Positions 1 through 6,579 of a stretch of 32,562 bases of DNA are shown in pieces. Below the pieces are notes generated by a model. The model worked only from the letters and a program-made list of their open reading frames with translations. It was not told where the DNA came from and searched no databases. Both the position numbers and the translations under genes were made by a program. The stretch is from positions 70,524 to 103,085 of the forward strand of contig JACQMR010000009.1 in NCBI GenBank assembly GCA_016203455.1, written 5' to 3'. Every line of letters starts with the position of its first letter. Positions within the stretch are counted from its first letter, which is position 1. The stretch is from Candidatus Wildermuthbacteria bacterium (GTDB taxonomy: Bacteria; Patescibacteriota; Minisyncoccia; Minisyncoccales; UBA10102).

Positions 1-1191
1 AAACTGGACATATCAAACGACGATTTTATTCGCACCACAGACGCAATCCGCCACTGGCCCGCGGTGCAAACGGTATGGAAACAACTAAAAGAACATAGCG
101 ACTTGGAGAAACGCTCCTACGAAGGATTATATTGCGCGGGGTGCGAGGCGTTCATGGCGGAAAAGGATTTGGCAGAAGGGCTGTGTCCCATACACAAGAA
201 GGCGCCGGAACCCGTGAAGGAGGAAAACTGGTTCTTTTTGCTTTCAAAATACGGGCCTGCGTTGAAAGAAAAACTAGAGTCAGGAGAATTGCGCATTGTA
301 CCTGAAAGCAGGAAAAACGAGATACTTGAATTGATAAAGCAAGGGTTGCAAGATGTGAGTTTTTCCAGGCCCAAAGAGAAACTGCAATGGGGTATTCCGG
401 TTCCAGACGATGATACGCAGGTTGTGTATGTATGGGCGGACGCGCTTACGAATTACATCTCCGCTTTGGGGTATCCCTCGGGAGAAAAATTCAAGGAATA
501 CTGGCCTGCCAGCGTGCATGCGGTTGGGAAGGATATTTTAAGGTTCCACGCGACAATATGGCCCGCAATGCTTTTGTCGCTGGGCTTGCCGTTGCCCAAG
601 ATCATCTTTGTTCACGGATTTATCACCGTGGAGGGGCAGAAAATGTCAAAGTCCTTGGGAAATGTGATAGACCCTTTTTCTCTGATTGAGAAATATGGAG
701 CGGATGCCGTTCGGTATTTTTTCTTGCGGGAAGTTCCCGCCGCGGAAGACGGGGATTTTTCTTTTGAACGGTTTGAACAGAGATATAATGCTGATTTGGC
801 TTCGGGGCTGGGGAATTTGGTTGCGAGGGTTTTGAAAATGGGGGATATGGCGTTTGGAGAAACGCTACCGGTCCCGGCCGGATTTTCAGATAAGCAGTTT
901 CAATCTGTCGCGGACGAAGCCAGAAAAGGCATAGACGGCGCCCTGGACAATTTTCAATTTGGCTCCGCGCTTGAGAAGATATGGGAGGTCATGCGGTTTT
1001 GCGACAAATATATAGATGAAAAAAAGCCCTGGGAGCAGAAAGACGGAAGCCGGGAGGTTATCGGCGATTTGTTGTTCGCGATTCATGAGCTGGCGGATTT
1101 TCTGGAGCCGTTTTTGCCGGGCGCCGCGCGCAAGATAACAATACAGCTCGCGGGACGGGATCGCGCCGCGTTGTTTCCCCGCGCTGTTTAG
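1..1191 (+). CDS. metG: Methionyl-tRNA synthetase, 5'-truncated by window edge
   Basis: Frame open from base 1 (KLDISNDDFIRTTDAIRHW...); class I aaRS motif KMSKSLGNVIDP; zinc-binding CAGC region; MetRS-like C-terminal helices. Confidence 0.95.
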   Translation, partial: KLDISNDDFIRTTDAIRHWPAVQTVWKQLKEHSDLEKRSYEGLYCAGCEAFMAEKDLAEGLCPIHKKAPEPVKEENWFFLLSKYGPALKEKLESGELRIVPESRKNEILELIKQGLQDVSFSRPKEKLQWGIPVPDDDTQVVYVWADALTNYISALGYPSGEKFKEYWPASVHAVGKDILRFHATIWPAMLLSLGLPLPKIIFVHGFITVEGQKMSKSLGNVIDPFSLIEKYGADAVRYFFLREVPAAEDGDFSFERFEQRYNADLASGLGNLVARVLKMGDMAFGETLPVPAGFSDKQFQSVADEARKGIDGALDNFQFGSALEKIWEVMRFCDKYIDEKKPWEQKDGSREVIGDLLFAIHELADFLEPFLPGAARKITIQLAGRDRAALFPRAV

Positions 1192-1231
1192 TGAGCATAG
1201 ACGGGCATGATATAAAGAAACGCCGGTTTTT

Positions 1232-2542
1232 ATGGCAATACCAAAAACGGTACAATCGGGGAATCAGGAGGGAGAGCTGTTTCGGCTGGGACAGTTGCGC
1301 TACTCTTTGTTTGTCGTGATTCTCACCGGGCTTTCCGCGCCGCTGTTATATTTCTTTTTGGAGTTTCCCTGGGCAACGAACCGCACGGGAGCGGTTTTGT
1401 CTTTGTTTGTTTTGTTTTGTTACATTATTTTTGCCAGATACGCCGTGAAGGGCAGGTGGGTGCGCGCGGTGGTCGTGGCCGATCACTTTGTTACGGTGGC
1501 GTGCGTTGCTTCTCTGGCGTATTTTACGGGGGGCGCGCTTAGCCCGTTTAATTTCTTTTTGATTATTCCCATCGCCTTCGGGTCTTTTCTTGCCGGCAGA
1601 AAGTTCGGCATTGCCATGATGGGGATCTCTTTGGGCGTGTTGGCTTCTTTTCTGTTCCTGCCTGGCACGGCGGGCGCTGAATTTTCAATACGGCTTGCCT
1701 TTGTTCTTTCATACGGCGTTTTGATTTTGTATTTGTCCTATGTCCTGCTTTTTTTGAGAGAAATGCTTGTGCGTCTGGACCGGGCGCGGAAAATTGCCCA
1801 AGAACGAGTGTCGTATTTAGAGCATGTAACGGCCCGGCTAAAAGAATTGGACGAAGTGAAAAGCGAGTTTATCACAAGAACTTCTCATCAGCTTTTAAGC
1901 CCTTTGAACAGAATTTCCTGGGTGCTGGGCAGTGTTCTTGAGGGGCAGTTTGGCCAGGCGCAGATAGAGCAGAAAGCTCGCGTGGAAGTGGCGCAAAAGA
2001 GCGCGAAGGACTTGATCAAACTGGCAACGGATCTTTTGGATTTGGGCAAAATTGAAGAAGGGGTGCGCGGAGCAAAAAGAGAGCGGGTTGTTCTGGCGGA
2101 TGTTGTTTCTCGCGCCTTGAAAGACCAGGAAGAAGCTATTCGGGCGAAGCGGCTGGAAGTATCGGTTAAAGACGGCAAACAAACGGCCGTGGTGTCAGAT
2201 GTTTCTCTTTTGAGTTCCGCGATCGGGCATGTTATTGACAACGCGGTACGGTATAACAAAAAGGGCGGAAAAGTTGCCGTTGATATTTTAGAAAAAGAAG
2301 AAATGGCGGTTATGAAGGTTTCAGACACGGGCATAGGGATTTCCGAACAAGACATGCCCAATGTGTTTAAACGATTTTACAGAGGAGAAAACGCGTCTCG
2401 TTTTGTGGCGGACGGCACGGGCTTGGGACTTTCTTTCGCCAAAGCCGTAATAGAAAAAGAGGGGGGGTCCATTGCGTTGCAAAGCACAGAAAACGAAGGC
2501 ACTGTGGTTACCATAACCTTACCCATCCAGCCCAATCCTTAA
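1232..2542 (+). CDS. Membrane sensor histidine kinase
   Basis: N-terminal TM segments; H-box SEFITRTSHQLLSPLNRI; N-box HVIDNAVRYN; G-boxes DTGIGIS and GTGLGLSFAKAVIE; no adjacent response regulator. Confidence 0.92.
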   Translation: MAIPKTVQSGNQEGELFRLGQLRYSLFVVILTGLSAPLLYFFLEFPWATNRTGAVLSLFVLFCYIIFARYAVKGRWVRAVVVADHFVTVACVASLAYFTGGALSPFNFFLIIPIAFGSFLAGRKFGIAMMGISLGVLASFLFLPGTAGAEFSIRLAFVLSYGVLILYLSYVLLFLREMLVRLDRARKIAQERVSYLEHVTARLKELDEVKSEFITRTSHQLLSPLNRISWVLGSVLEGQFGQAQIEQKARVEVAQKSAKDLIKLATDLLDLGKIEEGVRGAKRERVVLADVVSRALKDQEEAIRAKRLEVSVKDGKQTAVVSDVSLLSSAIGHVIDNAVRYNKKGGKVAVDILEKEEMAVMKVSDTGIGISEQDMPNVFKRFYRGENASRFVADGTGLGLSFAKAVIEKEGGSIALQSTENEGTVVTITLPIQPNP

Positions 2543-2557
2543 CGGGGTTAAGGATTG
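2534..2557 (+). terminator. Palindrome CAATCCTTAACggggTTAAGGATTG at 3' end of the kinase gene
   Basis: Perfect inverted repeat overlapping the stop codon; weak T-tract; also a dispersed repeat (see findings). Confidence 0.45.
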
Positions 2558-2559
2558 AT

Positions 2560-2589
2560 TTGACAAAACCTTTTTGGGTTTGCTATAAA
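2560..2589 (+). promoter_or_regulatory. Sigma70-like promoter TTGACA-N18-TATAAA
   Basis: Consensus boxes just upstream of small ORF 2616. Confidence 0.65.
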
Positions 2590-2615
2590 AAATATATCAA
2601 AAACAAGAACGCGGC

Positions 2616-2693
2616 ATGACACAGCAAAAAACGCAAAAGAATATCGCAGTCGCCATTATTGCCTCCTTTACCGGACTGGGCGGGTTTATGTAG
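2616..2693 (+). CDS. 25-aa leader peptide MTQQKTQKNIAVAIIASFTGLGGFM
   Basis: Small ORF between consensus promoter and intrinsic terminator, with antiterminator pairing. Confidence 0.55.
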   Translation: MTQQKTQKNIAVAIIASFTGLGGFM

Positions 2694-2714
2694 AAATACT
2701 CTTTGAGAAATTGC

Positions 2715-2748
2715 AAAGAACCTCCCAGCCAACGGGAGGTTCTTTCTT
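2715..2748 (+). terminator. Intrinsic terminator (attenuator)
   Basis: AAAGAACCTCCC-agccaac-GGGAGGTTCTTT followed by CTT. Confidence 0.8.
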
Positions 2749-2868
2749 GTAGCACATAGTTTGCATATTCGTGACTTGCGGATTGCGGATTGGAAAAGTA
2801 CGGTTTTTAATCCGGAGCCCGAAAGTAGGCACTTTCACAATTTACAACAAAGGAGCGGGAGGGTTTTT

Positions 2869-3066
2869 ATGGATTCTTTTCTCTATGAGATGACCGAGGG
2901 GCAAGAAAGAAGATGGCGTCGTGCCTGTGCGCTTGGCGATCAAGCGGTCGCCTTGCGCAAAATTGTGGCGGAACAAATTAAGGCCCGAGGGGCGGCGGTT
3001 GATTGTTCCGGCCATTTATCGGCGCAGGCGTATCATCTGCGCCGAATACGGGACAAGTTCTATTAA
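2869..3066 (+). CDS. Small uncharacterised protein (65 aa)
   Basis: MDSFLYEMTEGQERRWRR... preceded by AGGAGCGGGAGG; followed immediately by a terminator. Confidence 0.55.
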   Translation: MDSFLYEMTEGQERRWRRACALGDQAVALRKIVAEQIKARGAAVDCSGHLSAQAYHLRRIRDKFY

Positions 3067-3067
3067 G

Positions 3068-3096
3068 AAGGGTTCATTTGGGACCCTTTTTCTTTT
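3068..3096 (+). terminator. Intrinsic terminator
   Basis: AAGGGTTC-atttg-GGACCCTT then TTTCTTTTT. Confidence 0.75.
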
Positions 3097-3108
3097 TCCG
3101 CCATGCCA

Positions 3109-3136
3109 TTGACATTGCCTCTTGCGCCTGTATAAT
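3109..3136 (+). promoter_or_regulatory. Perfect consensus promoter TTGACA-N16-TATAAT
   Basis: Both boxes match consensus; predicted TSS close to ATG 3144. Confidence 0.75.
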
Positions 3137-3143
3137 TCCAATT

Positions 3144-3230
3144 ATGATGCGAAATCAAACAAAGTGGTTTATCTCTTATCATATGAGACCCAAGAGACGG
3201 GGCCTGTTGTTTGATGCGCGGAAGTTTTAG
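3144..3230 (+). CDS. 28-aa putative leaderless leader peptide MMRNQTKWFISYHMRPKRRGLLFDARKF
   Basis: ATG about 8 nt after the -10 box; followed by alternative hairpins and terminator. Confidence 0.5.
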   Translation: MMRNQTKWFISYHMRPKRRGLLFDARKF

Positions 3231-3260
3231 GTATAGCTTGGAAGATTTCTTTACGCAATC

Positions 3261-3299
3261 AGCGGCGGCCCTTTCCCAAGAGGGGTCGCTTTGTTTTTT
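3261..3299 (+). terminator. Intrinsic terminator (attenuator)
   Basis: AGCG(gcg)GCCCTT...AGGGGTCGCT followed by TTGTTTTTT. Confidence 0.6.
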
Positions 3300-3414
3300 G
3301 CAAGGAAAACGGATTGGGGTTCCCGGGTAATTAATGGCCCGGGATCTCCAGGCCGCGTATGGTTCGCGAAAAACAACAAACAGAGTTTGCCTGGAGCTCT
3401 GCCGGAGAAAAAGC

Positions 3415-3591
3415 ATGTGCTACGATTTGTATGAGCCCGGGCTGAATAGGGATCAACAACTCGCCGCATGTCCCAAGGGCATGTGGGACGGGCGGTGGAA
3501 TCCCGCGCCGCGCGCGCGGGGGGAGGAGGGCAAGGTTGGGGAGCCCCTGACCGTGCCGGTCCCAACCAAAGAGGACTACTGCGCGTTGTAG
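3415..3591 (+). CDS. Possible small protein (58 aa)
   Basis: MCYDLYEPGLNRDQQLAACPKGMWDGRW...; GGAG upstream; lies downstream of the 3144 attenuator. Confidence 0.35.
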   Translation: MCYDLYEPGLNRDQQLAACPKGMWDGRWNPAPRARGEEGKVGEPLTVPVPTKEDYCAL

Positions 3592-3680
3592 TCAACAATG
3601 GGGCAGAGGGCGGCATTGTGTCTCTCTCTGTCCCGCCCCTTTTATTGGTTAGAGGATATAATTCATGTAATTATGATGAT

Positions 3681-4772
3681 ATGAATAAAGAACTTTTCGC
3701 AAAACTTGTTTCTTTCAAGACCACGGCGGATAATCCCGAGGAAATCAAAAAAGGATTTGAATATATCGCGGGCCTTTTTGACGAGAATGTTTTTGAGGCA
3801 AAGATACTGGAGAAAAATGGCAAGTATTCCCTCTTGGTTTCTTTTGCTGGCAAAGACGGCTTGCGGCCCCATATTCTTTTGAACGGGCATTTTGATGTGG
3901 TGCCGGCTGAAGATGAGAGCCAGTTTGTTTTGCGCGTTGAGGGCGATAAGGCGTTTGGCAGAGGAACCATGGACATGAAAGGCATGGCGTGCGTTCTCAT
4001 TGAAATGATGCTGGAGCTGGGGAAATTTCCAGATAAAAAAGATGTTGCTTTATTGCTGAACGGGGACGAGGAGGTGGGCGGAGAAAACGGGGCCGGGTAT
4101 ATTGCGCGGGAGCTTGGCATGCGCCCCGAGTTTATGCTGTGCGCCGATGGCTCTGGCGAAAAAAGTTTTTCTATTGTTACCAAAGGCAAGGGCGTTTTGT
4201 GGTTGGAGTTGCAAGCGCGAGGCAAGACGGCGCACGGCGCGTATCCGTGGTTGGGCGAGAATGCTTTAGATATGGTTGTTTCTGCGATACGGAAGATTCA
4301 AGAGTATGTTGGTGAAATCAAAGCGGATGCGTGGAAAACCACGGTAAATGTGGGGGTTATAGAAACCGGCAATAAAACGCCCAATAAAGTGCCGGCAGAC
4401 GCCAGAGCGGTGCTGGATATTCGTTTTACGGGAGAATTTGCAAAAACTCCGGATGAACTTTTGCAAGCCATACAAAAACTGGTGCCCGGCGTTGAGACGC
4501 GAGCTTTGGAAAAAGGATCTCCCCTGCTTGTTCGGGAAGATAACTCCATTCTCGCGAAATTTCGGGAATCGGCCGAAGCCGTGCTGGGCAAAAAAGTTCC
4601 GTATTCATTTGAGCACGGAGCGGTGGACGCCAGGTATTTCGCGGGAGCGGGCGTGCCGGTTGCCGTGTTCGGGGCCGTGGGAGCCAATATGCACGCCCAA
4701 GGGGAATGGGTGGATATAAAGACACTAGAGCAAAACAAAGAAATCTTGCGGAAGTTTCTTGCGGGCGTATAA
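3681..4772 (+). CDS. M20-family peptidase/deacylase (ArgE/DapE-like)
   Basis: LLNGHFDVVP, FGRGTMDMKG, NGDEEVGG metal-binding motifs; TATAAT at 3657 supports start at 3681. Confidence 0.9.
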   Translation: MNKELFAKLVSFKTTADNPEEIKKGFEYIAGLFDENVFEAKILEKNGKYSLLVSFAGKDGLRPHILLNGHFDVVPAEDESQFVLRVEGDKAFGRGTMDMKGMACVLIEMMLELGKFPDKKDVALLLNGDEEVGGENGAGYIARELGMRPEFMLCADGSGEKSFSIVTKGKGVLWLELQARGKTAHGAYPWLGENALDMVVSAIRKIQEYVGEIKADAWKTTVNVGVIETGNKTPNKVPADARAVLDIRFTGEFAKTPDELLQAIQKLVPGVETRALEKGSPLLVREDNSILAKFRESAEAVLGKKVPYSFEHGAVDARYFAGAGVPVAVFGAVGANMHAQGEWVDIKTLEQNKEILRKFLAGV

Positions 4773-4783
4773 CCAAAGAGCTG

Positions 4784-5059
4784 TTATATTCTTTTCTCCA
4801 GATTTTTATATATCACAGAACGATGCTGAATCGCCAGAATTTTAACAAGCGCGTTTTCAATGCGAAAGATAACCCGATAATCCCCAACCCGCAGTTTTCG
4901 GTATCCTTTTAGAGAGGCATGGAGAGGTTTTCCGAATACTTCAGGATGTGTTGTTAGTTTTTCCTCAATAGCCTGTTTAACCGCGCCTCTCCATTCTTGG
5001 GAGAGTGGGGGAATGTCTTTTGTTATTACATCTGTATGGTATTGTATCGCAAAACCCAT
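4784..5059 (-). CDS. RelE/ParE-type toxin
   Basis: PLHASLKGYRKLRVGDYRVIFRIENALVKILAIQHRSVIY is RelE-fold signature. Confidence 0.85.
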   Translation of the reverse strand: MGFAIQYHTDVITKDIPPLSQEWRGAVKQAIEEKLTTHPEVFGKPLHASLKGYRKLRVGDYRVIFRIENALVKILAIQHRSVIYKNLEKRI

Positions 5060-5075
5060 GCCTCATTGATTCTAG

Positions 5076-5306
5076 TTAAGGCCTTTTAGTCCAGGCCTTT
5101 GCATGGGAGATAAATTTTGCCTTTTGGGAATCTCGTTTGCTTGCGATCTGATTCCAAACCATGTCCTCTTCTAGCTCCAGAGCAAACCGCAAAAGATTTA
5201 CGGCTTTTGTTGCTTGAGGCATATTGTCTCTTTTCGCCACCAGTGCCAGCGCGTATTCCATGGCGTCGGTAAGAGTTATGTTAATTCTTTTTTTTGCAGT
5301 AGCCAT
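5076..5306 (-). CDS. Putative cognate antitoxin
   Basis: 76 aa small protein immediately upstream of the RelE toxin gene in the same operon. Confidence 0.7.
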   Translation of the reverse strand: MATAKKRINITLTDAMEYALALVAKRDNMPQATKAVNLLRFALELEEDMVWNQIASKRDSQKAKFISHAKAWTKRP

Positions 5307-5309
5307 ATG

Positions 5310-5351
5310 TAGTGTATCTTTAGTGTATCACCAATGCGAAGGTGCTGTCAA
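5310..5351 (-). promoter_or_regulatory. TA promoter with two direct repeats
   Basis: Minus strand TTGACA-N18-TACACT; plus-strand TAGTGTATC at 5310 and 5321 (11 bp period). Confidence 0.6.
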
Positions 5352-5375
5352 TCTTTGCAGCGCGTAGGGCAGACA

Positions 5376-5407
5376 AACAGAGGAGGGGGCAGTTCCTCCT
5401 CTGTTTT
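5376..5407 (+). terminator. Intrinsic terminator-like hairpin
   Basis: ACAGAGGAGG...CCTCCTCTGT followed by TTTTT. Confidence 0.55.
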
Positions 5408-5418
5408 TTGGATGCCTA

Positions 5419-5456
5419 TTGACATTGTTGTTTGGTGTTGATAGTGTACTAGTACA
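5419..5456 (+). promoter_or_regulatory. Promoter plus TrpR-type operator palindrome GTACTAGTAC
   Basis: TTGACA at 5419; palindrome 5446-5455 containing CTAG abuts the ATG at 5457. Confidence 0.55.
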
Positions 5457-5789
5457 ATGGCAAAAGGAGAAAAAGATGGTTGGCGCGGGGAAGAACAAAA
5501 AGAATCGCAGAAAGACAAAAGAGCCGAGGAGCTCGTTGGGGTAATCCAAAAGATTGCCATCAATAAGGAGCTCTTGAGGGAGTTTTTGATAGATCTTCTT
5601 TCTCCGGCGGAGTATCGCGAGTTGGGAGTGAGGTGGCAGATTGTACAGCAATTGAACCGAGGGGTTTCCCAGAGAGATGTGTCTGAAAATCTGCGCGTAG
5701 GCATAGCAACCGTAACCCGCGGTTCTCGTGAACTGGCAAATCCCAAAGGGGGGTTTAGAAGAGTTTTGAAGATATTGGAGAAAAAATAA
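5457..5789 (+). CDS. Trp repressor family protein (TrpR/YerC)
   Basis: LLSPAEYRELGVRWQIVQQLNRGVSQRDVSENLRVGIATVTRGSREL matches the TrpR helix-turn-helix pattern. Confidence 0.88.
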   Translation: MAKGEKDGWRGEEQKESQKDKRAEELVGVIQKIAINKELLREFLIDLLSPAEYRELGVRWQIVQQLNRGVSQRDVSENLRVGIATVTRGSRELANPKGGFRRVLKILEKK

Positions 5790-5851
5790 AGAGTTTTTGT
5801 GCCTTGACGCATGGATCGTTCTATGCGCCAGCGCATAAATCAGCGCGCGGA

Positions 5852-5881
5852 AAGGAGGTAGTCATCATGCAGGGCTGGTAA
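5852..5881 (+). CDS. Mini-ORF MQGW with strong SD
   Basis: AAGGAGGT, 7 nt spacer, ATG CAG GGC TGG TAA. Confidence 0.35.
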   Translation, partial: KEVVIMQGW

Positions 5882-5910
5882 ATAATGGGGGATTATCCTC
5901 CAAAATAAAA

Positions 5911-5949
5911 AAGCGGTGGCGGCGTTTGCTGTCCACCGCTTCACTATTT
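5911..5949 (+). terminator. Intrinsic terminator
   Basis: AAGCGGTGG-cggcgtttgctgt-CCACCGCTT then cactaTTTTTT. Confidence 0.7.
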
Positions 5950-6005
5950 TTTGCGTTCTGAAAAATCTTTGCTATAGTGTTGCCAACCTGTTTTGGGGGC
6001 GACTT

Positions 6006-6248
6006 ATGCAGTACCCATGTCCACATTGTGGCAAGGCAATGCGGTATATGCAGGGTTCTTTTGGATTATATTTCCATTGTTCTTGCGGGCAAGAGGTGTA
6101 TGGGGAGGGAACGCCTCAAGAAGGGTCAAAGCGCGGGCCGCGCTTTGATTGCGATAAGCCAAAGAACAGCTCTAACCCGCCCCCTGATTTTAGCAGGGTT
6201 CGTGTCGCAAGGGGGACGGCGCGAACAAGCAGAAAAAGTCATTTGTAG
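6006..6248 (+). CDS. Small zinc-ribbon protein (80 aa)
   Basis: MQYPCPHCGKAMRYMQGSFGLYFHCSCGQEVYG: CPHC...CSC; promoter TTGCGT-N16-TATAGT at 5951-5978; terminator follows. Confidence 0.7.
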   Translation: MQYPCPHCGKAMRYMQGSFGLYFHCSCGQEVYGEGTPQEGSKRGPRFDCDKPKNSSNPPPDFSRVRVARGTARTSRKSHL

Positions 6249-6280
6249 GGGCGGCAATATATAACCGCCCCGTTTTTATT
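6248..6280 (+). terminator. Intrinsic terminator
   Basis: GGGGCGG-caatatataa-CCGCCCC-GTTTTTATT. Confidence 0.85.
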
Positions 6281-6308
6281 TGACAAAAAATTTGAGGTTT
6301 GCTAGGAT
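6280..6308 (+). promoter_or_regulatory. Promoter TTGACA-N17-TAGGAT
   Basis: Spacing and boxes fit sigma70; TSS only a few nt before ATG 6320. Confidence 0.7.
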
Positions 6309-6319
6309 TATTTTACAAC

Positions 6320-6394
6320 ATGAAACAGTCCAATCGCTTTTGCTTTTATTTCTTTTTTACCGGCCCCGCGAAGAGCCAGGACTTTTTGATGTAA
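6320..6394 (+). CDS. Phe-rich attenuator leader peptide MKQSNRFCFYFFFTGPAKSQDFLM
   Basis: F-C-F-Y-F-F-F run; analogous to E. coli PheL; downstream gene is prephenate-dehydratase-like; alternative hairpins present. Confidence 0.85.
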   Translation: MKQSNRFCFYFFFTGPAKSQDFLM

Positions 6395-6416
6395 CAGCAA
6401 CATCTTGAATCTAGTC

Positions 6417-6454
6417 CCCGGCCTCTTTGTATAAAGAGGCCGGGTTTGTTTTTG
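6417..6454 (+). terminator. Attenuator terminator
   Basis: CCCGGCCTCTTT-gtat-AAAGAGGCCGGG then TTTGTTTTTG. Confidence 0.92.
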
Positions 6455-6579
6455 TGGAGAGAATGGTTTTTTGGCGGCAGTCCTTTGATTTTAATCGGGG
6501 TTGCCTCCAGGAAATCACGAGTAATCCTGGCGCTTTCAAAAGCGAGAGTTCTTTTATAACTGGAACAAGAGGAGTATCT

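Noticed and set aside
1888-2361. Long antisense ORFs such as 1888-2361, 3671-4225, 9573-10386 and 24076-24873 on the minus strand
   Set aside because: They lie opposite well-supported coding genes, have low-complexity Ser/Arg-rich translations and no initiation signals.
3468-3680. N-terminal extension of the M20 peptidase ORF (MSQGHVGRAVESRAARAGGGG...)
   Set aside because: Low-complexity; homology starts at MNKELFAKLVSFKTT (3681), supported by TATAAT at 3657.
5332-5450. Plus-strand ORF MRRCCQSLQRVGQTNRGGGSSSS... as another leader peptide
   Set aside because: No convincing plus-strand promoter; the segment is the minus-strand TA promoter plus a terminator hairpin.
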